From Paludisphaera borealis (lineage in GTDB: Bacteria; Planctomycetota; Planctomycetia; Isosphaerales; Isosphaeraceae): a stretch of 64,000 bases of DNA. Below the pieces are notes generated by a model, which saw nothing but the letters and a program-made list of their open reading frames with translations, searched no databases and was not told where the DNA came from. The translations under genes and the position numbers were made by a program. The stretch covers positions 3,534,001 to 3,598,000 of the forward strand of contig NZ_CP019082.1 of NCBI RefSeq assembly GCF_001956985.1. The letters are read 5' to 3'. This document shows, piece after piece, positions 12,519 to 22,268 of this stretch (position 1 is the first letter of the stretch; each line of letters begins with the position of its first letter).

Positions 12519-13208
12519 TCAAGGGCCGCCGTAATCGTCGATCTTCCGATCCGAGTCGACCTCGGCGATCGGGTTGCTGGCGGGCCGGCCGAAATTCTTG
12601 ATGCGCAACAAGTAGGCCATCAGGATGAAGTCGTAGAGCCCGTGCGTCACCATCGCGGTCAGGAGGTTGTTGGTGAACAGGAACAGGCCCCCGAGGTACA
12701 TTCCCATCGCGAACGTGACCAGCGCGTAGGGGACCGAGATCGGATGGAGCATGCCGAATAGGAGGCTGGAAATGACCAGGCCCGACGCGACGCCCGTTGA
12801 TGCGGACAGAGCCGACTGAAAGACGCCGCGGAACAGCATCTCCTCGCCGACGCCGGCCGACAGGGCGATCAAGGCGATGTCCGCCCACGAGCTGTTGGCC
12901 AGCAGGGGGACGAACTCCTGCTCGCAAAACGTCTTCAGTTTCGCGAACGGCCCCAGCGGCCAGCGGAGCATGGCCAGGAAGCAGAGCACCGGCGGAATCG
13001 CCGCCGCGGCGCCCATCCAGGCGTCCGAGACGCTCCAGGTGAAATGGAGCAGCGGGGTGTGGCCGAACCACCACCCCATCAACAAGGCGAGCGGCGCCAG
13101 CCCGCCCTCGAAGAAGACCGCGAACAAGACGATTACGTCGTGCCCCGGAGGATCATCGTCAGGTCCCATGAGCACGTCAGAATCCATCAGATCGCTGCGC
13201 TTCTCCAT
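12519..13208 (-). CDS. CPBP-family intramembrane metalloprotease
   Basis: A polytopic membrane protein with the CPBP (Abi/CAAX-like) motifs in order, numbered from a possible GTG start at 13244: EExxxR in GVGEEMLFRG (E134, E135, R139), an FGMLHP motif (H167) and a MVTHGLYDF motif (H201). These residues form the intramembrane zinc site of the family, whose members cleave or process membrane peptides. Substrate unknown. The exact start is uncertain: ATG at 13208, ATG at 13187 (GGAGAAG about 14 bases upstream) or GTG at 13244. It lies downstream of the HtrA-like protease on the same strand, separated by a stem-loop. Confidence 0.82.
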   Translation of the reverse strand: MEKRSDLMDSDVLMGPDDDPPGHDVIVLFAVFFEGGLAPLALLMGWWFGHTPLLHFTWSVSDAWMGAAAAIPPVLCFLAMLRWPLGPFAKLKTFCEQEFVPLLANSSWADIALIALSAGVGEEMLFRGVFQSALSASTGVASGLVISSLLFGMLHPISVPYALVTFAMGMYLGGLFLFTNNLLTAMVTHGLYDFILMAYLLRIKNFGRPASNPIAEVDSDRKIDDYGGP

Positions 13209-13392
13209 TCCGCGTATCCACAAGCCCGATGGAATTCGTCGCACGGCGACACGGCAATGAGCACGGCCTCACGGCTCACCCTCCAATCCTAGCTCACCCT
13301 CCAAACTAGCGGGTTGGATCGCGACTGTCGATGCTCAACCCAAAGGCGGTTCCGACGCTTCGGGCGATTCGAGCGGGGGAGGGGGCGAAACG

Positions 13393-13438
13393 CGACGGTC
13401 CCGGACGCTTCGTCGAGACGAGAGCGCCGGGACCGTCG
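13393..13438 (-). terminator. Stem-loop downstream of the HtrA-like gene
   Basis: CGACGGTCCCGG and CCGGGACCGTCG are exact reverse complements (12 bp, 22-base loop). Read on the minus strand the stem is followed by GCGTTTCGCC. It ends or attenuates the protease transcript before the CPBP gene. Confidence 0.5.
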
Positions 13439-13467
13439 TGGGAACGTAAATCAAGCGTCCGGGAGCG

Positions 13468-14973
13468 TCACTGGCTGATGATGTTCTTGACGCGTGGGTC
13501 GGCGAGGCTGATCCGCCGCGATTGGAGGCCGTTGCGGCGGATGACGTAAAGCAGGGCGCTGTCGGTCTGCACCGCCTCGGGCTGGCGGAGCACGTAGAGG
13601 ATGTTGTCGGTCCGAATCGTCTCCCAGTTGCGGTCGCCCACGTTCATCCCCACCAGAATGTCGCCCTTCTGAAGGGCCGCGGCCTCGGCGGGGCTGCCGG
13701 GGGAGACGGCCTGGATGAACAGTCCGCCTCGCAGCTTGGGATTCACCGCCGAAACGTCCTCGCCGGAGACCGGCAGAGTCTTCATTCCCAGATAATCCCA
13801 GACAGCGTCGGTCGGCGCGGGGCCGGCCAGTTGGCCCCCTTCGGGAAGCGGCTGGACGTCGAGGGCCAGAGCGGCTTCGGCGCCGTTGCGGCGGATCACC
13901 AGCTTCGACGGCTGCCCAGGGCGGGCGTCGAGAAACGCGCGCTCCACGTCCAGGGCGTTGCCCACCGGCATCGAACCGATCTTCACCAGTTCGTCGCCCG
14001 TCTTTAGACCAGCGGCCTCGCCAGGGCTCCCGCGCTGAACGTCCGAGACCACCAGCAGATGCTGACCGCCCCGGTTCACCTCCGCGGCGGCGAGCCCATG
14101 CCAGGTGGAGGTCAGCCGGCGAATGCTGAGCATCTCGGCGGCGACCCGCTTGACCTCGTCCATCGGCAGGGCGAAACCGATCCCCTGCGCCCCGGCCCGG
14201 ACGGCCACGTTGATGCCGATCAACTCGCCCTCGATGTTGATCAGCGGCCCCCCCGAGTTGCCGGGATTGATGCTCGCGTCGGTCTGGATCAGATTGCGGT
14301 AGACCTGGTCGTCCGAGAGCGTCACGTCGCGGTGCAGAGCGCTGATGATCCCCACCGAGACCGTGTTCTCGTACCCGAACGCGTTGCCGATCGTGATCAC
14401 CGGCTCGCCGACCATCAAGTCGGCCGAGGTGCCGATCGCGATCGCCGGCAGCAAGGTCGTGGGCTCGATCTTGATCAGCGCCAAGTCCATCACCGGATCG
14501 AACTGAAGGACGCGAGCCGGATAGCTCGTGCCGTCCAGGAGCTGAACCTGAACGCCCTGAACCTTGTCGACGACGTGGTGGTTGGTCAGGATGTACCCCC
14601 GACCGTCCACGATCACGCCGCTGCCCATTCCGTTGACTCGCGGCCGCTGGTTCTCCTCGGGCGAGAACGGCCAGCGACTGCTCGACGCGGCCTTCTTCTC
14701 GCTCGAGATGTTCACCACGCACGACTGCGTCTTGCGAACCGCCTCGACGACGGCCGTCTTCCGCACCCCGACCGCCGCGATGTTCCCCGCGTGTGTCCTC
14801 GCCGCGGGAACCGCCATCGCCAGTACGCTCAGGATCAAGCCGGAGCTCACGTAGGGTGCAATCAGGCTCAGAGGTCGATGCCCCTCTTTCCGGCGAACCC
14901 AGGGTAGTGGCACGGTGATCGTCCCCAATGCGTTGGACCAAGGGTGATCTTCGGCATCCCATCCGCAGACCAT
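13468..14973 (-). CDS. HtrA/DegP-like trypsin-type serine protease with two PDZ domains
   Basis: This 501-residue envelope protease has a hydrophobic N-terminal helix (about residues 36-60), a chymotrypsin-fold domain with H133 (TNHHVV), D163 (DLALIK) and S240 (GNSGGP), and two C-terminal PDZ domains (about 300-385 and 400-490, with RGSPGEAAGLKTGDELVKI and PGSPAEAAALQKGDILVGM). HtrA proteases degrade or refold damaged exported proteins. The triad is complete. The start at 14973 is plausible, but the first about 30 residues are atypical, so a later start just before the hydrophobic helix is possible. Confidence 0.88.
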   Translation of the reverse strand: MVCGWDAEDHPWSNALGTITVPLPWVRRKEGHRPLSLIAPYVSSGLILSVLAMAVPAARTHAGNIAAVGVRKTAVVEAVRKTQSCVVNISSEKKAASSSRWPFSPEENQRPRVNGMGSGVIVDGRGYILTNHHVVDKVQGVQVQLLDGTSYPARVLQFDPVMDLALIKIEPTTLLPAIAIGTSADLMVGEPVITIGNAFGYENTVSVGIISALHRDVTLSDDQVYRNLIQTDASINPGNSGGPLINIEGELIGINVAVRAGAQGIGFALPMDEVKRVAAEMLSIRRLTSTWHGLAAAEVNRGGQHLLVVSDVQRGSPGEAAGLKTGDELVKIGSMPVGNALDVERAFLDARPGQPSKLVIRRNGAEAALALDVQPLPEGGQLAGPAPTDAVWDYLGMKTLPVSGEDVSAVNPKLRGGLFIQAVSPGSPAEAAALQKGDILVGMNVGDRNWETIRTDNILYVLRQPEAVQTDSALLYVIRRNGLQSRRISLADPRVKNIISQ

Positions 14974-15463
14974 CGGGAGTCGCCAAGCCTCGTCGCCGAT
15001 GCTCGCCTCGTCCTGACTGCTTTTGGATCGGTTACCCTCCTTTCCAGCTTGAACTTAGTCGTGCCAAACCCACCTATCTTCCCCTCGTCCCGCATTTATC
15101 CATACGATAGATACTTCTTGCCCATTTTATCACCCCTAAGAGAGGCGCAGGCCTCCAGGTCGGTTGTTCGATTGCACGATTTTCCTGTTGGGGACGGGGT
15201 CCGAAAAAAACCGTCCTGCCGAAAACCCTGGGGCGGTGTACAACTTATAAAGCGAGTCTTTTCAGGTTGGGGCTCACGCCCCGACACTTTTACTGCGACC
15301 CATCAGGGCCGAATACAAGCCCGAAGCGCCAGCGAGTGCATTCTCCCAGCCAGCGTGCTGAATCAGCGAACGCAAAACCATGCACTCGCTGGCGCTTCGG
15401 GCTTGTATTGCTAGGGCTCGGGACATGTGTCGGGCGGTCAGAGGTTAGCGGAGGAGTGGTCGA
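14974..15463. other. Intergenic region with a large inverted repeat
   Basis: About 490 bases, locally AT-rich (15040-15260), with no credible gene. The right part holds the 30-bp perfect inverted repeat at 15312-15409. Confidence 0.55.
15312..15409. repeat. 30-bp perfect inverted repeat (MITE/REP-like)
   Basis: The left arm 15312-15341 begins AATACAAGCCCGAAGCGCC; the right arm 15380-15409 is its exact reverse complement, ending GGGCTTGTATT. The 38-base loop has no gene. From memory, elements built on CCCGAAGCGCCAGCGAGTGC-type arms are scattered through planctomycete genomes, so this is probably one copy of a dispersed family. Confidence 0.8.
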
Positions 15464-15787
15464 ATGGCGGAGAAATCGGAACGGCGCGTCAAACTGGAAG
15501 CGAGCCTGCAAGAGGACCCCAGCGATACGTTTCTCCGCTACGGCCTGGCGCTTCAGTGCCTGCGGGAGGGGGACGTCGAGGAGGGCCGGGCGCGGCTGCT
15601 GGCGTTGATCGCCGATCACCCCGACGATCAGGTGGCGGCCTATCAGCAGCTCGGCCAGTCGTACGCCGAGACCGAGGAGGTCGACGCGGCGGCCTCGACC
15701 CTGCGGACGGGGATCGCCAAGGCCCTGGCGCGGGGCGACGATCACGCGGCGGCCGAAATGGGGCAGTTGCTTGACTCGCTCGACTAA
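15464..15787 (+). CDS. Tetratricopeptide-repeat protein
   Basis: A 107-residue helical protein with about two TPR-like repeats: PSDTFLRYGLALQCLREGDVEEGRARLLALIADHPDD and QVAAYQQLGQSYAETEEVDAAASTLRTGIAKALARGD. It has no signal peptide, so it is probably a cytoplasmic adaptor. It starts at ATG with a GCGGAGGAG site close upstream and is followed 40 bases later by the alcohol dehydrogenase gene, with which it may be co-transcribed. Partner unknown. Confidence 0.75.
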   Translation: MAEKSERRVKLEASLQEDPSDTFLRYGLALQCLREGDVEEGRARLLALIADHPDDQVAAYQQLGQSYAETEEVDAAASTLRTGIAKALARGDDHAAAEMGQLLDSLD

Positions 15788-15826
15788 GAACGGCGACGGG
15801 GAACGCGGGCCTCGTCGTTTCACGGC

Positions 15827-17068
15827 GTGTCGGGAATTCAGGGCGAGAGGAGCAAGGTAGTGATCGAGCCATTTCCGACGGGCGACGGCCCTCCCTCGGC
15901 CCAGCCGTCGTCCGACGCTCCAAGCCCGCTTCCGCCTTCGATCTTCACCTTCCCGAATCGGATCGTCTTCGGTGCCGGCAGCCTGCGCTCGCTGCCCGGG
16001 GAGCTTCGCCGCCTGAAAGTGGCCTGCCCGCTGGTGGTGACCGATCCCGGCCTGATCGAATCGGGCTTGGCCGACGCGGTGCTCGACTTGCTGGAATCCC
16101 CCGTGCTGTTCACGGAAGTCCAGGCCAACCCCACCGAGGACGACGTCCTGGCCGGCGCGGAGCGGTTTCGAGCGTCGGGCTGCGATGGCGTGATCGGCCT
16201 GGGAGGGGGCAGCCCGATCGACGCGGCCAAGGCGATTCGCCTCGTGCTCGCGCATCCCGGCCCGCTCGCCGATTACGACGTCAACCGAGGAGGCATCGAC
16301 CGGATCAAGCCCGACATGGTCCCGATGGCCGCGATCCCGACGACGGCCGGAACCGGCAGCGAGGCCGGCCGGGGGGCGTTGATCCAGATCCCGGCGACCG
16401 GTCGGAAGACCGCCGTCCTCAGCCCGTACTTGCTCCCCAGCGTCGCCGTCTGCGACCCCGACCTCACCCTCGGCCTCCCGCCGGTCCTGACGGCCGGAAC
16501 CGGCATGGACGCCTTGACGCATTGCCTGGAAAGCTACCTCTCGACGACCTTCCACCCGATCTGCGACGGGATCGCCCTCGAAGGCTTGCGATTTATCTTC
16601 CGGGGGCTCGAAGCCGCCGTCCACGACCGCTCGAACCACGAGGCGCGCACGGCGATGATGATGGGCGCCTTGCTCGGCGGGATCAGCTTCCACAAGGGGC
16701 TCGGCGTCGTCCACGCGCTCTCGCACGCGATGGGGAGCGAGGGCCGGGTCCATCACGGAACGCTCAACGCCGTGCTCCTGGCGCACGCCCTGCGGTTCAA
16801 TCGCGAGGCGGCCGAACCGCGGATGACCGAGCTGGCCTCGCGGGTCGGCCTGGGAAGGGCCGGTGACGGGCCGGGCCACCTCATCACCCTGGTCGAGCTG
16901 ATCATGGCGCGGATGCCCTTGCCCCGACGCCTCGGCCAGATCGACGGCCTGGAGCGCGACCGGATCAGCGCGTACGCGCGCCTCGCCATGCTCGACCACT
17001 GCCGGCTCACCAACCCCCGCCCTTGCACCCAGGCCAATCTCGAAGAACTGCTCGACCGCGCCTGGTAG
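15827..17068 (+). CDS. Iron-containing (group III) alcohol dehydrogenase
   Basis: A 413-residue NAD(P)-dependent dehydrogenase of the Fe-ADH family, which oxidises alcohols or reduces aldehydes in the cytoplasm. Features seen: cofactor motif GGGSPIDAAK; the TTAGTGSEA signature; and the metal ligands in GMDALTHCLESY and GVVHALSHAMGS, with a further His in HHGTLNAVLL. The family signature is complete, so it is probably active; the substrate cannot be told. The first about 40 residues are low-complexity, so translation may begin slightly later than 15827. Confidence 0.9.
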   Translation: MSGIQGERSKVVIEPFPTGDGPPSAQPSSDAPSPLPPSIFTFPNRIVFGAGSLRSLPGELRRLKVACPLVVTDPGLIESGLADAVLDLLESPVLFTEVQANPTEDDVLAGAERFRASGCDGVIGLGGGSPIDAAKAIRLVLAHPGPLADYDVNRGGIDRIKPDMVPMAAIPTTAGTGSEAGRGALIQIPATGRKTAVLSPYLLPSVAVCDPDLTLGLPPVLTAGTGMDALTHCLESYLSTTFHPICDGIALEGLRFIFRGLEAAVHDRSNHEARTAMMMGALLGGISFHKGLGVVHALSHAMGSEGRVHHGTLNAVLLAHALRFNREAAEPRMTELASRVGLGRAGDGPGHLITLVELIMARMPLPRRLGQIDGLERDRISAYARLAMLDHCRLTNPRPCTQANLEELLDRAW

Positions 17069-17105
17069 CGCACCGACGCCTTTTTCGAGCCCAACGAGCG
17101 CGTGA

Positions 17106-17138
17106 ACGAGACCGACCCGTCGCAAGGGCCGGCCTCGT
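17106..17138 (-). terminator. Stem-loop downstream of DUF1559 gene no. 1
   Basis: On the minus strand a 13-bp stem (two G-U pairs) closes a short loop, 25 bases after the DUF1559 stop. It lies between convergent genes. No long U-run follows. Confidence 0.4.
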
Positions 17139-17162
17139 CAAGCTCGCGACCGAACGAGCGAC

Positions 17163-18197
17163 TCAGTAGCTGTCGGACGAGACGACCTCGCCCCCTTCCT
17201 TGGTTCCGAGCTGCCAGTAGACCTGCCACGCAATCGAATCCTTGATGTACCGCACGCTGCCGTCGGCGAACAGGCAGTTGACGCCGCCGGGATGGTTGCT
17301 GCTGGCCACGACGTATTCGGCGTCGTCGACGCCGCCGCCGCCCGACTTGCAGGCGCCGAACTGGTACTGCTTGGAGTTCGGCGGGATGATCGTGTTGAAC
17401 ATCGTGTAGTTGGTGTCGCCGTTCGCCCACTGGTTCCCCTTGCCCCCCTGCAACTGCGCCCCCTGTACGCACATGGCCAGGGCGGAGGTCAGCGTGGCGC
17501 CGGGAGGGGATTGGCCGATCGGGACGGTCGAGAAGACGTCGAAGTACGTCGGCTCGCCGACGTTCATGATCGTCTGGCCCCGCTTCAACGTGTTGGTCGC
17601 GTTGCTCACCAACCCCTCGGAAGCGGCGATCGTGTTAGACGTGCCGTCGGAGACGTTCTGGATCCCGTACGACTTCTGAAACGTGAACAATCCCGTCGTA
17701 TCGTAGGCGACGGTGCTCGGCGTCAGCGAGGTCGTCCCTTCACTGAAGAAATAGGAATTCCGGTTGCCGGAAACCCTTCCCGCGTTGCCGTCGGACGGGC
17801 ACATGAACATGCCGACGAACGCCAGGTTGACGGTCGTGTTCGCTCCCGTGTTGGTCCCGCCGCCGTTGTCGACCCGCTGGCTGAAATTGCAGGAGGCGAA
17901 AAGCGGTTGCTGCTCCAGGTACGACAACATCATCGCCTGTCCGCTCCACTGCCCCCAGTAAGGAGGGTTGTTCGCGACCTCGGTGTACCCCACGCCGGGC
18001 GGAAAGGTATTGATCGCGCTGTGGTAATTGTGCAGTCCGAGGCCGAGCTGCTTCAGATTATTGACGCACTGCGCCCGCCTCGCGGCCTCCCGGGCCGACT
18101 GGACGGCGGGCAACAGCAACGCGATGAGAACCGCAATGATGGCGATGACCACCAACAACTCGATCAGGGTGAAACCACGACGCTCCGAAGACCTCAT
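17163..18197 (-). CDS. DUF1559 prepilin-like protein no. 1
   Basis: A 344-residue protein with a type IV prepilin/pseudopilin N-terminus: a short basic leader, cleavage site [14 protein letters not shown] and a hydrophobic helix to about residue 35, followed by the DUF1559 domain ([12 protein letters not shown]...[13 protein letters not shown]). The C-terminal H-X9-DG motif is present ([12 protein letters not shown]) and the chain ends GEVVSSDSY. Such proteins are abundant in Planctomycetes and are thought to be pseudopilin-like surface or secretion components; specific roles are unknown. ATG 18197 has GAGGAG 9 bases upstream. A small lipoprotein gene lies just upstream on the same strand. 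Confidence 0.92.
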   Translation of the reverse strand: MRSSERRGFTLIELLVVIAIIAVLIALLLPAVQSAREAARRAQCVNNLKQLGLGLHNYHSAINTFPPGVGYTEVANNPPYWGQWSGQAMMLSYLEQQPLFASCNFSQRVDNGGGTNTGANTTVNLAFVGMFMCPSDGNAGRVSGNRNSYFFSEGTTSLTPSTVAYDTTGLFTFQKSYGIQNVSDGTSNTIAASEGLVSNATNTLKRGQTIMNVGEPTYFDVFSTVPIGQSPPGATLTSALAMCVQGAQLQGGKGNQWANGDTNYTMFNTIIPPNSKQYQFGACKSGGGGVDDAEYVVASSNHPGGVNCLFADGSVRYIKDSIAWQVYWQLGTKEGGEVVSSDSY

Positions 18198-18347
18198 GAT
18201 GGCGAACTCCTCGACAAGGATTGAGAGAATACCGACCGTCTCGAATGAGGGGCGATCACGGCCGCCCCGAGAACCAACGCTCAACACCTGATGGCGATGC
18301 GGGCGTCCCATCGTTCCAAAGCCGCGCGCCACCACATCCGACGGCTT

Positions 18348-18593
18348 TCATCGCTTGTTCCGACCGTAGTTTCCGAACGGCTTCGACTGGTCTTTCTTGC
18401 CCGGTTTGGTGGAATTCCCCGATTTCCCTTCGGCCTTGAGCTGAGCCCAGGCGTCGCTCTGGGCCTGACTCGACTGGGCGGCCGACTCCGAGGTCGTCCC
18501 GGCCCCCGTCTGATCGCCGCAGCCCGCCAGGAACGCCAGCGCGAGAGCCGCCGCGGCGAAGCGGGTCGTTGACGAGGTCTTCAAAAGATGCAT
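18348..18593 (-). CDS. Small lipoprotein
   Basis: An 81-residue protein with a lipoprotein signal (FAAAALALAFLAGC, lipobox LAGC) and a short polar, Gln/Ser/Lys-rich mature part without a recognisable domain, ending NYGRNKR. ATG 18593 has AAAGGA upstream. It is transcribed toward, and about 150 bases before, DUF1559 no. 1. Small lipoproteins often sit beside DUF1559 genes in planctomycetes, suggesting a functional link (inference). Confidence 0.7.
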   Translation of the reverse strand: MHLLKTSSTTRFAAAALALAFLAGCGDQTGAGTTSESAAQSSQAQSDAWAQLKAEGKSGNSTKPGKKDQSKPFGNYGRNKR

Positions 18594-19145
18594 GGAATCG
18601 TTTCCTTTGCGTTTCAAGTGCACGAACCCGGCGAGTTCCCAGGGCGCGGCGGTGAACGCTTGCGGCCGACGACCGCGAGACGGGCGCAGGTTGGCCCAAC
18701 GACCAGGACCAGGTGCGACTCGCGTCGCGCTCAGCCGGCCTGCTCGGGATCAGATCAGGAACGGAAACCAGGAACTCGCGATCGATACGACGTCGTCGTT
18801 CCGTCGTCGACACGGGCGGAAAATGCGCATGCAAGGGCACGCGCGTCCGCGGCAGTGGAGCGCACGATCATTTCGGTCCACCTCGATGACGGCGTCTCGT
18901 CTTCGGACGATGGATTAGTGACATTGTGGTGAGCCGCCGTGACCGGGTCAATGAAGATGAGCGGATTTAAATTACTCTCCTTTGCGGTCCGCAAACGATT
19001 TCCCTAGGAGCCGCGACGGCTTTCGCATCTGGCACTTCGACCGTATATAACGCCCCCACGGACGGCCTGAAGGCCGGCGAGAGGGAGGAAGGGGAACGGA
19101 CCGGTGCGGCGGAATGGGGATGGGTTGATCGTCTTTGCGCCGCGG
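18594..19145. other. Intergenic region, no gene seen
   Basis: About 550 bases between two minus-strand genes. It contains AT-rich DNA near 18955-19010 that could include a promoter for the lipoprotein/DUF1559 pair. I see no convincing small gene, RNA or repeat. Confidence 0.4.
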
Positions 19146-20321
19146 TCAGGAGTCGATGAAGGGGCTCGCCCCCTGGACTTTCCGGCGGTAGGCGCCGGGG
19201 GAGTCGCCGATCTCCTTCTTGAACAGGACGCACATATGTTCCTGGTGGCGGAACCCGGCGAGCGTGCTGATCCTGGCCAGGGTCAGATCCGTATCGACGA
19301 GCAGTTGCTTGACCCGTTTCAGCCGCGTCTGGCGGATCAGGGATTGGGGGGAGAGGCCGAGGTACTTGCGGAACCGCCGTTCGAGGATGCTCCGCGAGAT
19401 GGGGACGTCGTCGAGGATGTCCTCGACCTTCGCGCCTCGGCAGGCGTTCTCGCGAATGTAACGGACGGCGGCGGCGATCTCGGGGTCGTCGATCGCCAGG
19501 ACGTCGGTCGATTGGCGGGTGACGACCGCGATCGGCGGGATCTCCAGTCGCGGCTCGACGGCCTGGCCTCCGGCCATGAGGAGATCGAGGAGTTCGGCGG
19601 CCTTGTAGCCGACCATCTCGGCGTTGGGCACCACGCTGGACAGGGGGGGCTCGCAGAGCTCGCAAAGCTCTTCCTCGTCGTCGACCCCGATGACGGCGAT
19701 CTCCTCGGGCACGGCCAGATCGAGTCGGCCGCAGGCGTCGAGAACGTGCTGACCGCGGTAATCGTTGCACGCCATGACGCCGGCCGGCTTGGGCAGCGCG
19801 CTCAGCCAGGCCATGATCTGCTTCTGCTCCAGCTCCCACGGGTGGGCGTCGCGACCGAACCAGGGGGACTCGTAGATCCGGCATTCCGAGCCGGCCCGAC
19901 CGGCCGCCTCGACGAACGCGTCACGACGTCGGCCGGCCCAGATCTCATGAGAGAATCCGCAGAAGCCGAAGTTGCGGAAACCGCGTTCGATGAGGTGCTC
20001 CGCGCCCAGCCGGGCGATGGCCCCGTCGTTGGACCAGACCTGGTGGAGCGAGAGGGTCTCGTGACGGTCGGTCAGGTCGATCAGCGGGATCTTCAATCGC
20101 CGGGCGTCCTCGACCATGCCCCGGGTGGTGATCCGCGAGATGATCCCGTCGCCGTCCCAGTTCTTGATCCAGGGGGGCGGCTCACCCGACAGATCGCGCT
20201 GCTCCAGAAAAATGGACCAGGATTGATGGGTGTGCGCATACCGTCTGATGCCCCGAAGGATTCGCCGACCGTAGGAGGTGGAAGTTTCGATGACCAGGGC
20301 GACGCGGGATCGTTTAGCCAT
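19146..20321 (-). CDS. XylR-type regulator: sugar-binding domain plus AraC-family DNA-binding domain
   Basis: A 391-residue transcription factor. Residues about 1-270 form a LacI/periplasmic-binding-type ligand domain (VALVIETSTSYGRRILRGI, VMACNDYRGQHVLDAC, IAVIGVDDEEELCE). The C-terminal about 100 residues are an AraC-type double HTH (ILERRFRKYLGLSPQSLI; ARISTLAGFRHQEHMCVLFKKEIGDSPGAYRRK). In known XylR proteins the ligand is xylose; here no sugar-use gene is adjacent, so the ligand is unknown and control is in trans. Confidence 0.9.
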   Translation of the reverse strand: MAKRSRVALVIETSTSYGRRILRGIRRYAHTHQSWSIFLEQRDLSGEPPPWIKNWDGDGIISRITTRGMVEDARRLKIPLIDLTDRHETLSLHQVWSNDGAIARLGAEHLIERGFRNFGFCGFSHEIWAGRRRDAFVEAAGRAGSECRIYESPWFGRDAHPWELEQKQIMAWLSALPKPAGVMACNDYRGQHVLDACGRLDLAVPEEIAVIGVDDEEELCELCEPPLSSVVPNAEMVGYKAAELLDLLMAGGQAVEPRLEIPPIAVVTRQSTDVLAIDDPEIAAAVRYIRENACRGAKVEDILDDVPISRSILERRFRKYLGLSPQSLIRQTRLKRVKQLLVDTDLTLARISTLAGFRHQEHMCVLFKKEIGDSPGAYRRKVQGASPFIDS

Positions 20322-21057
20322 GACGATGCAAAGAAGGCTTCAACGAGAAGGCGGCGGGCGCGGTGGAATCCGCCGGACGGGAGACTGACGTGCATTCTCG
20401 ACCGCCACGATCCCTCATGCAAGCGGCTGCACCTTTCTTGAGCACGACGCGGGCGGCCTCGACGAGATTTTGCAACGTCCGTCACCAACGGCTTGAACGC
20501 GCGTACGATCCCAATAGACGGATCGGCCCGGGGCCTTGCGACGAAGACGGCCCCCCAGGCGATCCCTCCACCGGAAGGTCGCACACGCCTTCGCGGCGCG
20601 CCCTGGGCGAGCCGCCCCTGGGCGGCCATGCTGCCGAACATCGCCTGTTCTCTTGTCGCCGACCGAGGGGCGATTGCGACCCTGGAACACCGAAAGAATT
20701 CGTTTCAGCAGAACTTGGACACCCGGCAGCGGACGCTCGCAACACAAAGAAGCAAGCGGCGCGGGTTTTGCTCATCAAGGCGCCAGCCAGGGAAGACATC
20801 GAGAGGAGATCGACGACGGCACGACCAACGGCTGGCCCTTCGCCCGAGCGCCGAACCTGATCATTGGCAAACAGTTCCTTCGATCGGTCCGATCCGATTG
20901 ATCGGGGAAGGGGGGGCGGATCGAAAGCGAACGGGCGGTTGGCGCGGCGCGTCGTTCGATGGCCGGCGGTTTCGAGTGGACTTGAGAATCCCGGGCTTGA
21001 TGGCTAAAGATGCATCAGCCGTTCAGTCCTTTTTCCGCACCTGGTGGTACATCAAGC
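20322..21057. other. Intergenic region, no gene seen
   Basis: About 735 bases between the divergent XylR-like and ferrochelatase genes. Open frames here have atypical composition, no ribosome sites and no recognisable product. It may hold promoters or the remains of a lost gene. Confidence 0.45.
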
Positions 21058-22158
21058 ATGATTCGACCCGAACTCAGCGTCGACCAGCGGACGAAGTGCG
21101 AAATCGAGACGACCAGTGAGTACGACGCGATCTTGATCGTGGGCTTCGGGGGTCCGGAAAAACCCGAAGACGTGATGCCGTTCCTCGAAAACGTGACGCG
21201 CGGCCGCAACATTCCGCGCGAGCGGTTGGAGGAGGTCGCGGAGCACTATCATCATTTCGGCGGCGTCAGCCCGATCAACGAGCAAGTCCGCTCGTTGATG
21301 GCGACGCTCGGCCCCGAGTTGCGGCGACACGGCGTCGCGCTGCCGATCTACTGGGGCAACCGCAACTGGACCCCCATGCTGCCCGACACCCTGCGTGAGA
21401 TGGCGGCGGCGGGCGTCAAGAAGTCGCTGGCGATCGTGCTGGCCGCGTACAGCTCGTATTCGAGCTGCCGCCAGTACCGCGAAGACATCGGCCGAGCCCG
21501 CGAGGAAGTCGGCCCGACGGCCCCGGAAGTCGCCAAGACGCGCGTCTTCTACAACCATCCCGAATTCATCACCGCCAACGCCGATCGCGTCCGCGAGGCG
21601 CTCGCCAAGATCCCGGCCGAGGACCGCGGCGAGGTCCCGATCACGTTCACCGCGCACAGCATCCCGGCGGCGATGGCCGCCAATTCGCTCTACGAGGAGC
21701 AGCTTCGCGAGACCTGCCGCCTGGTCGCCGCCGAATTGAACGTCGATTCCCGGCGCTGGTCGCTCGTTTACCAGAGCCGGAGCGGCCGCCCCGGCGACCT
21801 CTGGCTCGAGCCCGATATTCTCGAGCACCTCCGCGACGTTCGCGAGCAAGGCGCCCGCGAGGTCATCGTCCACCCGATCGGCTTCCTCTCGGATCACATG
21901 GAAGTGCTCTACGACCTCGACGAGGAAGCGCAACAGCTTTGCGAGAAAATCGGCCTGAACATGGTGCGATCGAGCACTGTGGGCACCCACCGGGGTTTCG
22001 TCCGGATGCTCTGCGAGCTGGTCTGCGAGCGGCTCCAAGGCGCGCAGGAAGACGAAAAGCGGGCCCTGGGCCGATTCGGCCCCAGCCACGACGAGTGCCC
22101 TCTCAATTGCTGCCTGCCGCCGGTGCGCCCCCAGAACCTCGCCCACGCCCAGAGCTGA
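21058..22158 (+). CDS. hemH: Ferrochelatase
   Basis: This 366-residue enzyme inserts Fe(2+) into protoporphyrin or coproporphyrin in the last steps of haem synthesis. Family blocks: ILIVGFGGPEKPEDVMPFL; the catalytic His in TAHSIP (H200); the YQSRSG block; and GFLSDHMEVLYDLD (E282). The C-terminus carries three cysteines (ECPLNCC), reminiscent of the clustered cysteines of Fe-S-containing ferrochelatases but too few to be sure. I place the start at ATG 21058; an in-frame ATG at 21010 would add 16 atypical residues. No other haem gene is adjacent. Confidence 0.92.
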   Translation: MIRPELSVDQRTKCEIETTSEYDAILIVGFGGPEKPEDVMPFLENVTRGRNIPRERLEEVAEHYHHFGGVSPINEQVRSLMATLGPELRRHGVALPIYWGNRNWTPMLPDTLREMAAAGVKKSLAIVLAAYSSYSSCRQYREDIGRAREEVGPTAPEVAKTRVFYNHPEFITANADRVREALAKIPAEDRGEVPITFTAHSIPAAMAANSLYEEQLRETCRLVAAELNVDSRRWSLVYQSRSGRPGDLWLEPDILEHLRDVREQGAREVIVHPIGFLSDHMEVLYDLDEEAQQLCEKIGLNMVRSSTVGTHRGFVRMLCELVCERLQGAQEDEKRALGRFGPSHDECPLNCCLPPVRPQNLAHAQS

Positions 22159-22238
22159 CGGCGCCGGAGCCGGGGGTGAGCCACGATTCGGGCTGGACTA
22201 GCCAGCACCGCGTGTCCATACGTAACATGGATCATTCG

Positions 22239-22268
22239 ACCTGGCCGAAGGAACGCCTTCCGCCAGGT
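22239..22268 (+). terminator. Stem-loop after the ferrochelatase gene
   Basis: 13-bp stem with one mismatch and an AACG loop, followed by TGAATCGCTTTT. It separates the haem gene from the chemosensory cluster. Confidence 0.65.

Noticed and set aside
20363-20860. Several small plus-strand frames in the XylR-ferrochelatase gap
   Set aside because: Odd composition, no ribosome sites and no recognisable product.
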